DNA from: Paracoccaceae bacterium
GTDB lineage: Bacteria > Pseudomonadota > Alphaproteobacteria > Rhodobacterales > Rhodobacteraceae
NCBI GenBank assembly: GCA_003564655.1
Contig: PXES01000228.1
Span: 1-14,514, forward strand
Length of the DNA: 14,514 nucleotides
Direction of reading: 5' to 3'
Shown: positions 1 to 6,552 of the stretch, piece by piece
Layout of the letters: each line of letters opens with the position of its first letter
Numbering within the stretch: position 1 is the first letter of the stretch
Position numbers and translations under genes: made by a program
The notes under the pieces: generated by a model
The model's input: only the letters and a program-made list of their open reading frames with translations
What the model was told of the DNA's origin: nothing
Database searches by the model: none

Positions 1-32
1 ATCTGAAACCCCTTGCGTTGCGGCTGTGTCAT
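1..32 (-). CDS. fixH: FixH-like cbb3 oxidase assembly protein (N-terminal fragment)
   Basis: Only the first ten codons (MTQPQRKGFQ) are inside the window; the gene runs off the left edge. The ATG overlaps the ccoG stop in an ATGA junction, and a GGGAGGA Shine-Dalgarno sequence lies just upstream inside ccoG, so translation is probably coupled. The name rests mainly on position: in alphaproteobacteria ccoG is normally followed by ccoH (fixH), ccoI and ccoS, which serve copper delivery and maturation of cbb3 oxidase. The short basic N-terminus fits a FixH-type small membrane protein, but ten residues cannot prove it. Confidence 0.6.
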   Translation of the reverse strand, partial: MTQPQRKGFQ

Positions 33-1456
33 TGGTTCCTCCCGTTGAAGACCGTGTCGGAGTACACGCGCTCGCTTTCACCTGCGATAGCGGCCCAGAT
101 GCGCACGGTGCTGCGCTCGGCGATATTCGAGTCGGTGCCCGGCGGCGCGGTGAGATAGACCCGCAAGAGCGCCTGTTCGTCAGCCCCGACCGTGACAGTG
201 TTGCCTGCCTCACCCTCGATCGAAAGCGCAAGGTCGGGATTTTCCGTGATCGAAAGCGTGAAGTCGCGCGGAGAGCCGTGCATGTTGCGCAGGCGGATGT
301 CATAGACGTTGCGCACGCTGCCATCCGCGAGCACGACATGGGTGGGGTTTCGCACAGGCGCCACGCTGATGTCCAGATCGGCCCGGATGAACAGCGCCAC
401 CAATAACCCGACCCCGATCAGCCCCCAGATGACAGTGTAGAGCATGGTGCGCGGGCGGAAGACGTGCTTCCACACCGAAATCGGTGGCTTGCCCGCCTGC
501 TCGGCCTCTTGATCCGACAGCGCCATATAGCCGATCAGCCCGCGCGGGCGGCCGATGCGGTCCATCACCTCGTCGCAAGCGTCGATACACAACCCGCAGG
601 TTATGCACTCCATCTGCTGGCCGTCGCGGATATCGATTCCCATGGGGCAGACATTGACGCAGGCCATGCAGTCGATGCAATCGCCCTGCCCCGGCGCGAT
701 CTCGCCCTTGCGCAGCTTGCCGCGCGGCTCGCCCCGCCAGTGGCGATAGTCGATGGTCAGCGTGTCCTCGTCCATCATCGCGGCCTGGATGCGCGGCCAG
801 GGGCAGGCATAAATGCAGATCTGCTCGCGGAAGAAGCCACCGAACAGAAAGGTCGTCATCGTCAGGATCAGCACCGAGATATAGGCGACCGGATGCGCCT
901 GCCCGGTGAACAGGTCCACGAACAGCGTCGGCGCATCGGCGAAGTAAAACACCCAGGCGCCGCCCGTCGCCATGCCGATCAGGAACCAGACCGTCCATTT
1001 CAGCCCGTATTTGCGGATCTTCTCGGCGTCCCAGCCCTTACGGTGCAGGCGCAGCCGAGCGTTGCGGTCACCCTCGATCCAGCGTTCGACCTGGATGAAC
1101 AGGTCGGTCCAGACGGTCTGCGGGCAGGCATAGCCGCACCAGACCCGCCCCAGCGCCGATGTGAACAGGAACAGGCCGATCCCCGCCATGATGAGAAGAC
1201 CCGCGACGAAATAGAACTCGTGCGGCCAGATCTCGATCATGAAGAAGAAGAAGCGCCGATTGGCCAGATCCAGAAGCACTGCCTGATCGGGCATGTCGGG
1301 GCCGCGGTCCCAGCGGATCCATGGAATGATGTAGTAAATCCCCAGCATGGCGGCGAGCAGCCACCATTTCATCGTGCGAAACGACCCCTTCACGCGGCGC
1401 GGAAAGATCGGCTCGCGCTTGGCGTAGAGGGGCGGCGGGGTTTCAGAGGATGTCAC
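29..1456 (-). CDS. ccoG: CcoG/RdxA/FixG-type membrane ferredoxin for cbb3 oxidase assembly
   Basis: The product is 475 aa, usual for the family. Known role: a polyferredoxin-like inner-membrane protein needed for cbb3 oxidase assembly, proposed to handle copper redox chemistry for the CuB site. Visible features: a conserved N-terminus ending in PRRVKGSFRTMKW, membrane segments at about 31-48, 80-100, 152-172, 190-208 and 336-357, the family motifs GYACPQTVW (about 108-116) and CIYACPW (214-220), and two 4Fe-4S clusters with Cys 260/263/266/270 and 284/287/290/294. The C-terminal ~110 residues form a periplasmic immunoglobulin-like domain. The start codon is GTG and the Shine-Dalgarno sequence is weak (GGAA), but downstream starts would remove the conserved N-terminus. 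An FNR box lies about 60 bp upstream, so the gene probably heads its own operon with fixH rather than depending on ccoN readthrough. Confidence 0.96.
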   Translation of the reverse strand: MTSSETPPPLYAKREPIFPRRVKGSFRTMKWWLLAAMLGIYYIIPWIRWDRGPDMPDQAVLLDLANRRFFFFMIEIWPHEFYFVAGLLIMAGIGLFLFTSALGRVWCGYACPQTVWTDLFIQVERWIEGDRNARLRLHRKGWDAEKIRKYGLKWTVWFLIGMATGGAWVFYFADAPTLFVDLFTGQAHPVAYISVLILTMTTFLFGGFFREQICIYACPWPRIQAAMMDEDTLTIDYRHWRGEPRGKLRKGEIAPGQGDCIDCMACVNVCPMGIDIRDGQQMECITCGLCIDACDEVMDRIGRPRGLIGYMALSDQEAEQAGKPPISVWKHVFRPRTMLYTVIWGLIGVGLLVALFIRADLDISVAPVRNPTHVVLADGSVRNVYDIRLRNMHGSPRDFTLSITENPDLALSIEGEAGNTVTVGADEQALLRVYLTAPPGTDSNIAERSTVRIWAAIAGESERVYSDTVFNGRNQ

Positions 1457-1515
1457 GTCTGGTGTTCCGTTTTACGGCCTGGCCCCGGTCTTCCCATAGC
1501 GCGCGGGTGTCGGCC

Positions 1516-1529
1516 TTGACCTGAATCAA
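1516..1529. promoter_or_regulatory. FNR box upstream of ccoG
   Basis: The sequence TTGACCTGAATCAA matches the FNR/FnrL consensus TTGA-N6-TCAA perfectly in both half-sites. It lies 60 bp upstream of the ccoG start, in the 123-bp gap between the LysR gene and ccoG. A class II activator site (centre at -41.5) would place transcription start near 1481, about 25 nt before the start codon. I infer anaerobic activation of the ccoG-fixH operon by the FnrL encoded in this window. With one extra CC on its 5' side it is identical, over 16 nt, to the ccoN-side box (opposite strand). Confidence 0.85.
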
Positions 1530-1579
1530 AAGCCGCACGGGGAATGCAGCTTTGGACAGCATGTCGCAGCGCACCCCTC

Positions 1580-2488
1580 TCAGACCGTTAGCGCGGAGGG
1601 GGCGATCTCACCTTCGCGCGCGGCCTCACGCGTGATCCAGCGGACAAAAGCGCGCAGGGGCGGGCGCTGCACGCCCGGGCGGACCAGAAGATAATAGCCG
1701 CGCGCCACATCGTCGCGCAGCACGACAGACAGCCGCCCGGTCGCGATGTCGCGCTTCGCCAGCGCCTCGGTCACCACAGCCAGCCCGTGGCCTGCCCGCA
1801 CGGCATCCAGCATCAGATTGCCGGGCAGATGCGTCACGCCACCGCTCAGCGACCGCACGACACCCTTGCGTGACAGGAACTCGGTCGCTTCGTTATGACC
1901 CAGCTCGCTCAGCCACGGCAGGCCGGTCAGCGCGTCGAGGTCGCCCGGCGCCACCCCGCGCAGCAGGGCGGGCGCCCCGACCACGACCAGCGGCGCCGGG
2001 ACCAGCAGCCTGGCGTCGAGCCCCGGCCAATCGCCGCAACCCGAACGGATGGCGACATCATAGCCGCCGGGTTCGAGCACCCGCAGCCCCGGTGTCGGGT
2101 CAATCACCAGATCGACCGCCGGATGCGCGGCCCGGAAGCCCCCCAGTCGCGGCACCAGCCAGGCGCTGGCGAACATCGGTGTGGTGGTCAGTTGCAGCGG
2201 GCCTAGGTCATGCGTTTCGCGCAGTTCCGCCAGCACGCGCCCGATTTCGCCAAAGCCGCGCGCCAGCCCTTCGGCCAGCCGCCGCCCGTCATCCGTCATC
2301 TCGATCCGTCGCCCGCTGCGCGTGACCAGCGCCAGATCGAGCGCCGCCTCAAGCGCGCGGATCTGCTGGCTGATGGCGGCATGCGTCACGCCCAGCCGTT
2401 CGGCGGCCATTACGACCGACCCGGTCTCGGCCCAGGCTGCAAAGGCGCGCAACGCGACGAGGGGCGGGAAGGAACGCCAGTCTGTCAT
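1580..2488 (-). CDS. LysR-type transcriptional regulator, GcvA-like
   Basis: The product is 302 aa, normal for LysR regulators. The N-terminal winged helix-turn-helix spans about residues 8-66: AAERLGVTHAAISQQIRALE (28-47) is the HTH core, and SGRRIEMTDDGRRLAEG matches the wing and linker of GcvA/AmpR-type members. Residues from about 90 to the end are the substrate-binding-like effector domain. The effector and targets cannot be read from sequence. It is divergent from a small ORF at 2585, and LysR regulators commonly control a divergent neighbour. No clear Shine-Dalgarno sequence precedes the ATG. Its position between ccoP and ccoG is unusual; no terminator is obvious after it, so its transcript may run into ccoG. 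Function in respiration is not shown. Confidence 0.92.
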   Translation of the reverse strand: MTDWRSFPPLVALRAFAAWAETGSVVMAAERLGVTHAAISQQIRALEAALDLALVTRSGRRIEMTDDGRRLAEGLARGFGEIGRVLAELRETHDLGPLQLTTTPMFASAWLVPRLGGFRAAHPAVDLVIDPTPGLRVLEPGGYDVAIRSGCGDWPGLDARLLVPAPLVVVGAPALLRGVAPGDLDALTGLPWLSELGHNEATEFLSRKGVVRSLSGGVTHLPGNLMLDAVRAGHGLAVVTEALAKRDIATGRLSVVLRDDVARGYYLLVRPGVQRPPLRAFVRWITREAAREGEIAPSALTV

Positions 2489-2584
2489 GTAAGCTGAACT
2501 GACATGTTAGAAAAATTCCAGACTCGCGTGAACCCCAAGAAACGCTTTAATAGTTAGCATATCACATCGGGAAGCGAGGTCAAA
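2489..2584. promoter_or_regulatory. Divergent AT-rich promoter region between LysR gene and small ORF
   Basis: This 96-bp gap is visibly richer in A+T than its surroundings and separates two divergent starts. It contains an imperfect 12-bp palindrome, CTGACATGTTAG (2499-2510), with a single mismatched pair, 11 bp from the LysR start. This is a plausible autoregulatory LysR operator half. AT-rich candidates for a -10 element of the small ORF are TTTAAT (2546-2551) and TAGCAT (2555-2560). I cannot choose between them, and no convincing -35 is seen. Confidence 0.45.
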
Positions 2585-2734
2585 ATGTTAGATATCCATG
2601 CAAAAATGCTCTTCCTGGCCGCGCGCAGCGAAATGACCGGCCAGTCGGCAACCAACGCCAAGACAACTGCGCCGGCCACTGAACTGGTGCGTCTGCGGGC
2701 ACTGCGCGAGACGCCTGTACAACACGCCCGGTAA
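2585..2734 (+). CDS. Small hypothetical protein (49 aa), divergent from LysR gene
   Basis: The ORF runs from ATG at 2585 to TAA at 2732-2734 and begins MLDIHAKMLFLAARSEMTGQ. A GAGG Shine-Dalgarno sequence (2576-2579) sits 5 nt before the start, and a strong intrinsic terminator follows 48 bp after the stop, so a short transcript of about 230 nt is plausible. I do not recognise the family. The protein is basic at its C-terminal half (VRLRALRETPVQHAR), has no signal peptide or membrane segment, and contains no cysteines. About two thirds of third codon positions are G or C, lower than in neighbouring genes. It could instead be a small regulatory RNA with a fortuitous ORF. Divergence from the LysR gene suggests it may be that regulator's target. 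Confidence 0.5.
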   Translation: MLDIHAKMLFLAARSEMTGQSATNAKTTAPATELVRLRALRETPVQHAR

Positions 2735-2782
2735 GCCGCGCACTACCGGAACTGGCCAGCCATACGACCGCAAGAAATGAAG

Positions 2783-2813
2783 ATGCCGGCCCCTGTAACG
2801 GGGCCGGCATTTT
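2783..2813. terminator. Strong intrinsic terminator, probably bidirectional
   Basis: A perfect 11-bp stem, ATGCCGGCCCC pairing with GGGGCCGGCAT, encloses a 6-nt loop (TGTAAC) and is followed on the plus strand by TTTT. It would end the small-ORF transcript (+). It also lies about 25 bp beyond the ccoP stop on the minus strand, where the following run (CTTCATTTCTTG) is only moderately T-rich. It therefore separates the ccoNOQP operon from the LysR gene and ccoG. Confidence 0.85.
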
Positions 2814-2837
2814 CCATCGCTCAGGCTGCCCAGTGTC

Positions 2838-3770
2838 CTACTGACCCCCGCCAAGCTGGTGCACATAGGCCGCAACCGCCCGGATCTCGGCATCGCGCAG
2901 GCGTCCGGCGAATCCCGGCATCACCCCGAAGCGCGAATAGTAGATCGAGTGGCGGATGGCCTCGGGCGAACCGCCATACAGCCAGATCTGGTTGTTCAGC
3001 GCCGGTGCCCCGATGAAATAGTCCCCCTCGCCGCCATCGCCGTGGCACGAGGCGCAGTTCATCTCGTAATGCTCGGCCCCTGCGGCGGCCAGATCGGCGT
3101 CATGGTCCGAATCAGAGAGTGACAGGACGAAATTCACAACCTGGTCGATCTCGTCATCATCCAGCAGCCCGTCCTGACCGAAGGCCGGCATCTCGGACCA
3201 GCGGGCGTCGGGGTAATCCTCGTTGCGGATCCCATAGCGGATGGTCTGGTGGATATCCTCCATCGTGCCGCCCCAGAGCCAGTCGTCATTCAGCAGGTTG
3301 GGGAAGCCGCTGGCCTGCACGCCACCCCCACCCGCGCCATGGCATTGCGAGCATTGCGCGCTGAACACCGAACTTCCGGCATTGACGGCAAAGCGGTGCA
3401 GCTCGTCATCCTCGCGGATCTCGTCCAGATCGGCCTCGGCCAACGCGATGAAGAACGGCTCGTTGCGGGCTTCGAATTCGGCAATCTCGTCGGCGACTTC
3501 GCCGCGCGAGGAGTAACCCAAGAGCCCCGAGGTCGCCGACTGGATACCCGGCCAGGCGGGGTAGGCGATCCAGTAACCCACCGACCAGACGATGGTGATG
3601 ATGAAGATCCACACCCACCAGCGCGGCATCGGGTTGTCATATTCCTCGATCCCGTCCCAGCTATGGCCGGTGGTCTTGACCTCCTGCTCGATCTTCTGCT
3701 TGGGGTCGGGGTATTGCCGGGTGGGCGGCTTGACCTTGTTGTCCGGCGTCTTGTTTTCGGGATCGACCAT
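2838..3770 (-). CDS. ccoP: cbb3-type cytochrome c oxidase subunit III, di-haem CcoP
   Basis: The product is 310 aa. It is the membrane-anchored dihaem cytochrome c that accepts electrons from soluble or membrane cytochromes and passes them to CcoO. A soluble, charged N-terminus (1-48) precedes one membrane helix at about 49-72, and the rest is periplasmic. The first haem c site is CSQCH (C140, C143, H144) with likely axial Met194 in SEMPAFG. The second is CASCH (C239, C242, H243) with likely Met284 in VMPGFAG. The start overlaps the ccoQ stop as TGATG, with an AAGAGG Shine-Dalgarno sequence 8 nt upstream, so the two are translationally coupled. It is the last gene of the ccoNOQP operon and is followed by a strong terminator. 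Confidence 0.98.
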   Translation of the reverse strand: MVDPENKTPDNKVKPPTRQYPDPKQKIEQEVKTTGHSWDGIEEYDNPMPRWWVWIFIITIVWSVGYWIAYPAWPGIQSATSGLLGYSSRGEVADEIAEFEARNEPFFIALAEADLDEIREDDELHRFAVNAGSSVFSAQCSQCHGAGGGGVQASGFPNLLNDDWLWGGTMEDIHQTIRYGIRNEDYPDARWSEMPAFGQDGLLDDDEIDQVVNFVLSLSDSDHDADLAAAGAEHYEMNCASCHGDGGEGDYFIGAPALNNQIWLYGGSPEAIRHSIYYSRFGVMPGFAGRLRDAEIRAVAAYVHQLGGGQ

Positions 3771-3988
3771 CAGCGGGCCTCTTTCTGGTCTTCGTGACGC
3801 GCCTTGGATGGGCCCGTATTCCCGCCCCCCGGCTTGTCGTCGTTACGGAAAATCATGTTGGCACTGTCCTTGTGCACCTTGTTCGAGCCGGGGCGCAGGA
3901 TGAAGATGAACACCCCGATGAAGAACAGGAACATGAACAGCAGGTGCCAGCTGTCGGCGAAGGGGCGCAGCCAGGTGTAGGTTTCCAT
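3770..3988 (-). CDS. ccoQ: cbb3 oxidase small subunit CcoQ/FixQ
   Basis: The product is 72 aa, with one hydrophobic helix at about residues 14-31 (HLLFMFLFFIGVFIFIL) followed by a polar cytoplasmic tail. This is the usual CcoQ layout (METYTWLRPFADSW start). CcoQ stabilises the cbb3 complex, and in Rhodobacter sphaeroides it has been linked to oxidase stability and redox signalling. A very good GAGGAGG Shine-Dalgarno sequence precedes the ATG. It starts 12 bp after the ccoO stop and overlaps the ccoP start by one base. Order N-O-Q-P is canonical. Confidence 0.95.
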   Translation of the reverse strand: METYTWLRPFADSWHLLFMFLFFIGVFIFILRPGSNKVHKDSANMIFRNDDKPGGGNTGPSKARHEDQKEAR

Positions 3989-4000
3989 GCTTGCCTCCTC

Positions 4001-4732
4001 TCAGCGGCTCGGATCGGGCACGAAGGTGTCGAAATCGACCAGCGTGCCCAGCATCTGCATGTAGGCGATGATGGCGTCCATCTCGGTGACGACATCCTCT
4101 TGCCCGTCGAAAAAGCGCTGCTGCGCGCCTGGGTAGCGTGCATCCACCGGGTCAGCGAATTCATCCGCCTGGGCAAAGAAATCGCTCACGGCCATCTCCA
4201 TCATCTCGTCAGTATAGGGATGACCCAGTGTGCGATACACGCCCATGATGTCGCGGACATGCTCGGCATCGGCCTGCGTCAGGCGGCGGTCGAGCATGTA
4301 GCCATAGGCCGGCATGATCGACTCGGGCACCACCGATTGCGGGCTGACCATGTGCTGCACATGCCAGTCATCGCTGTAACGCCCGCCCACGCGCGCCAAG
4401 TCCGGCCCGGTCCGCTTGGAGCCCCATTGGAAGGGGTGGTCATACATCGACTCGGCCGCAAGGCTGTAATGGCCGTAACGCTCGACCTCGTCGCGCATGG
4501 GGCGGATCATCTGGCTGTGGCAGTTGTAGCAACCCTCGCGCAGATAGATTTCGCGTCCGGCAATCTCGAGCGGTGAATAGGGGCGCATCCCCTCCACCTC
4601 TTCGATCGTGTTCTCGAGATAGAACAGCGGCACGATCTGCACGATTCCCCCGATGGTGACGACCAGAAAGGACAGCACCAGCAGCAGCGTCGCATGCGTC
4701 TCGATTTTCTTGTGATGATCAAGAATTCCCAT
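4001..4732 (-). CDS. ccoO: cbb3-type cytochrome c oxidase subunit II, mono-haem CcoO
   Basis: From the ATG at 4732 the product is 243 aa. It is a membrane-anchored monohaem cytochrome c that links CcoP to the catalytic subunit. An N-terminal membrane helix covers about residues 14-35. The haem c site is CYNCH (C68, C71, H72), followed by the conserved SQMIRPMRDEVERYGHYS segment. Met140 in SIMPAYGY is the likely axial ligand. An in-frame GTG at 4738 would add two residues, but the Shine-Dalgarno sequence GAAAGG is 7 nt from the ATG and only 1 nt from the GTG, so the ATG is preferred. It lies 14 bp after the ccoN stop and is clearly part of the operon. Confidence 0.97.
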   Translation of the reverse strand: MGILDHHKKIETHATLLLVLSFLVVTIGGIVQIVPLFYLENTIEEVEGMRPYSPLEIAGREIYLREGCYNCHSQMIRPMRDEVERYGHYSLAAESMYDHPFQWGSKRTGPDLARVGGRYSDDWHVQHMVSPQSVVPESIMPAYGYMLDRRLTQADAEHVRDIMGVYRTLGHPYTDEMMEMAVSDFFAQADEFADPVDARYPGAQQRFFDGQEDVVTEMDAIIAYMQMLGTLVDFDTFVPDPSR

Positions 4733-4739
4733 GATCACG

Positions 4740-4745
4740 CCTTTC
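4740..4745 (-). promoter_or_regulatory. Ribosome binding site deciding the ccoO start
   Basis: On the minus strand this reads GAAAGG. It is 7 nt from the ATG at 4732 but 1 nt from the upstream GTG at 4738, which favours MGILDHHKK as the true N-terminus. Confidence 0.65.
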
Positions 4746-4746
4746 G

Positions 4747-6354
4747 TTATTCAGCAGCGACGGTGGCCGGGGCCCGCGCGGGTTCGCGCGCGGGGCTGTC
4801 GGTCACGGTCTTCCACAGTTTGTAGCACATGATGATCGCCCCCAGCAGGAACATGCCCCCGCCCAGCGTGCGCACCACATACATCGGGAACTTGGCGGCC
4901 ACCGTGTCGGCGAAGGAGTTCACGAGGAAGCCCTGCGCATCGACTTCGCGCCACATCAGCCCCTCCATGATGCCGGTCACCCACATCGAAGCGGCGTAGA
5001 GCACGATCCCGATGGTCGCGAGCCAGAAGTGCCAACTGACCAGCCGGAGCGAATAGAGCCCCTCGCGCTGCCAGAGCTTCGGCACGAGGTAGTAGAGCGC
5101 ACCGAAGGTGATCATGCCGTTCCAGCCCAGCGCGCCCGAGTGCACGTGCCCGACCGTCCAGTCGGTGTAGTGCGACAGCGCGTTGACGGTCTTGATCGAC
5201 ATCATCGGCCCCTCGAAGGTCGCCATGCCGTAAAAGCCGACGGCCACCACCATCATGCGGATGATCGGGTCGGTGCGCAGCTTGTCCCAAGCGCCCGACA
5301 GGGTCATCAGCCCGTTGATCATGCCGCCCCAGCTTGGCATCCACAGCATGATCGAGAAGGTCATGCCCAGCGTCTGCGCCCAGTCGGGCAGCGCGGTGTA
5401 ATGCAGGTGGTGCGGCCCGGCCCAGATGTACAGGAAGATCAGCGCCCAGAAGTGCATGATCGACAGCTTGTAACTGTAGACGGGGCGTTCGGCCTGCTTG
5501 GGAATGTAGTAATACATCATCCCAAGGAAGCCCGCAGTCAGGAAGAAGCCCACGGCGTTATGGCCGTACCACCACTGGATCATCGCCGATTGCACACCCG
5601 ACCAGACCGGCACCGATTTCGACCCGAAAGCCGACACCGGGATCGAGACGTTGTTGACCAGGTGCAGCATCGCCACGGTGACGATGAAGGCCATGTAGAA
5701 CCAGTTGGCCACATAGATATGCGGCTCGCGGCGCTTGATGACAGTGCCCATGAACACGATCAGGAACGCGACCCAGACGATGGTCAGCCACAGGTCGGCC
5801 AGCCATTCGGGCTCGGCATATTCATTGCCTTGGGTCGAGCCAAGCACATAGCCGGTCGCGGCCATCAGGATGAACAGCTGGTATCCCCAGAACACGAACC
5901 AGGCGAGGCCGCCACCCCATAGCCGCGCCGCCGAGGTGCGCTGCACCACATGAAACGCGGTCGCAATCAGCGCATTGCCGCCGAAGGCGAAGATCACTGC
6001 CGAGGTGTGCAGCGGGCGCAACCGGCCGAAACTCAGATACCCCTGCGCCCATTCGAAATTGAGCTGCGGCCAGGTCAGCTGCGCGGCGATGAACACACCC
6101 GCGGTAAAGCCGATCACACCCCAGAAGGCGGTCGCGATGACCCCGGCGCGAACGGGGCCATCCATGTATTCATTGGGATTGGCAGCCGGCACCGGATCGC
6201 CGACGCGGCGAATCACCCAGAAGAAGGTGATCGCAGCGGCACCGATGATCAGCAGCATATGAACCAGATAGGCCGGATCGCGGGCCATGCTGGCGGCCAC
6301 CGCAGCAACCACGATGACCAGCCCCAGAACGGCCAGCTTGAGGTAATCCCACAT
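4747..6354 (-). CDS. ccoN: cbb3-type cytochrome c oxidase catalytic subunit I CcoN
   Basis: From the ATG at 6354 (MWDYLKLAVLGL) the product is 535 aa, the usual alphaproteobacterial length. It reduces O2 to water at the haem b3-CuB centre with high oxygen affinity and pumps protons. Visible ligands are H116 (RLRPLHTSAV) and H405 for low-spin haem b, H403 for haem b3 (GHVHSGALGW), H265 (WWYGHN) and H315/H316 (AGPHHLHY) for CuB, and Y309, six residues before H315, as the expected cross-linked tyrosine. Two extra N-terminal helices (about 5-22 and 30-48) are typical of Rhodobacter-type CcoN. The frame stays open upstream to 6447, but those 31 residues are not conserved-looking and would reach close to the FNR box. 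AAAAGGGA lies about 8 nt before 6354. It is the first gene of the operon. Confidence 0.98.
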   Translation of the reverse strand: MWDYLKLAVLGLVIVVAAVAASMARDPAYLVHMLLIIGAAAITFFWVIRRVGDPVPAANPNEYMDGPVRAGVIATAFWGVIGFTAGVFIAAQLTWPQLNFEWAQGYLSFGRLRPLHTSAVIFAFGGNALIATAFHVVQRTSAARLWGGGLAWFVFWGYQLFILMAATGYVLGSTQGNEYAEPEWLADLWLTIVWVAFLIVFMGTVIKRREPHIYVANWFYMAFIVTVAMLHLVNNVSIPVSAFGSKSVPVWSGVQSAMIQWWYGHNAVGFFLTAGFLGMMYYYIPKQAERPVYSYKLSIMHFWALIFLYIWAGPHHLHYTALPDWAQTLGMTFSIMLWMPSWGGMINGLMTLSGAWDKLRTDPIIRMMVVAVGFYGMATFEGPMMSIKTVNALSHYTDWTVGHVHSGALGWNGMITFGALYYLVPKLWQREGLYSLRLVSWHFWLATIGIVLYAASMWVTGIMEGLMWREVDAQGFLVNSFADTVAAKFPMYVVRTLGGGMFLLGAIIMCYKLWKTVTDSPAREPARAPATVAAE

Positions 6355-6449
6355 ATTTTGCGTCCCTTTTGTTCCTGCACCCGTGCGGGAAGGCTGCGTG
6401 AGGCACAGCCCTGCATGGTGCCTTGTGTCACGACACCTGAGAGACAACC

Positions 6450-6463
6450 TTGATTCAGGTCAA
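6450..6463. promoter_or_regulatory. FNR box between ccoN and the divergent stress gene
   Basis: TTGATTCAGGTCAA is a perfect TTGA-N6-TCAA site. Its centre is about 102 bp upstream of the ccoN ATG and about 96 bp upstream of the stress gene ATG, so it is roughly equidistant and could serve both. Class II geometry would put the ccoN transcript start near 6415, leaving a leader of about 60 nt. FNR-type control of ccoN and of a neighbouring usp gene is established in Rhodobacter species; its action here is inferred. Confidence 0.88.
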
Positions 6464-6552
6464 GGAATTCCCGGACGAATCTTGCGCCAGATCATCGCAG
6501 CGTGCCCGTGGCCATGCGAGAGTGACCCGTCAGATGACGAAAAGGGGGCTTC

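Noticed and set aside
464..1519. A 351-codon plus-strand open frame opposite ccoG
   Set aside because: It lies fully antisense to ccoG, whose ferredoxin motifs are clear, and has no family features.
2735..2782. Readthrough extension of the small ORF past its TAA (reading HYRNWPAIRPQEMK in the same frame)
   Set aside because: It is protein-like by eye, but the stop is an ordinary TAA followed closely by a terminator. One sequence cannot support recoding or a recent nonsense mutation.
5029..5922. A 297-codon plus-strand open frame opposite ccoN
   Set aside because: It is a His/Arg/Asp-rich mirror of ccoN codons and carries no domain.
6355..6447. N-terminal extension of CcoN by 31 residues from a start at 6447
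   Set aside because: The extension is polar and unlike CcoN. The start at 6354 gives the family N-terminus MWDYLKL and leaves a leader suited to the FNR box.
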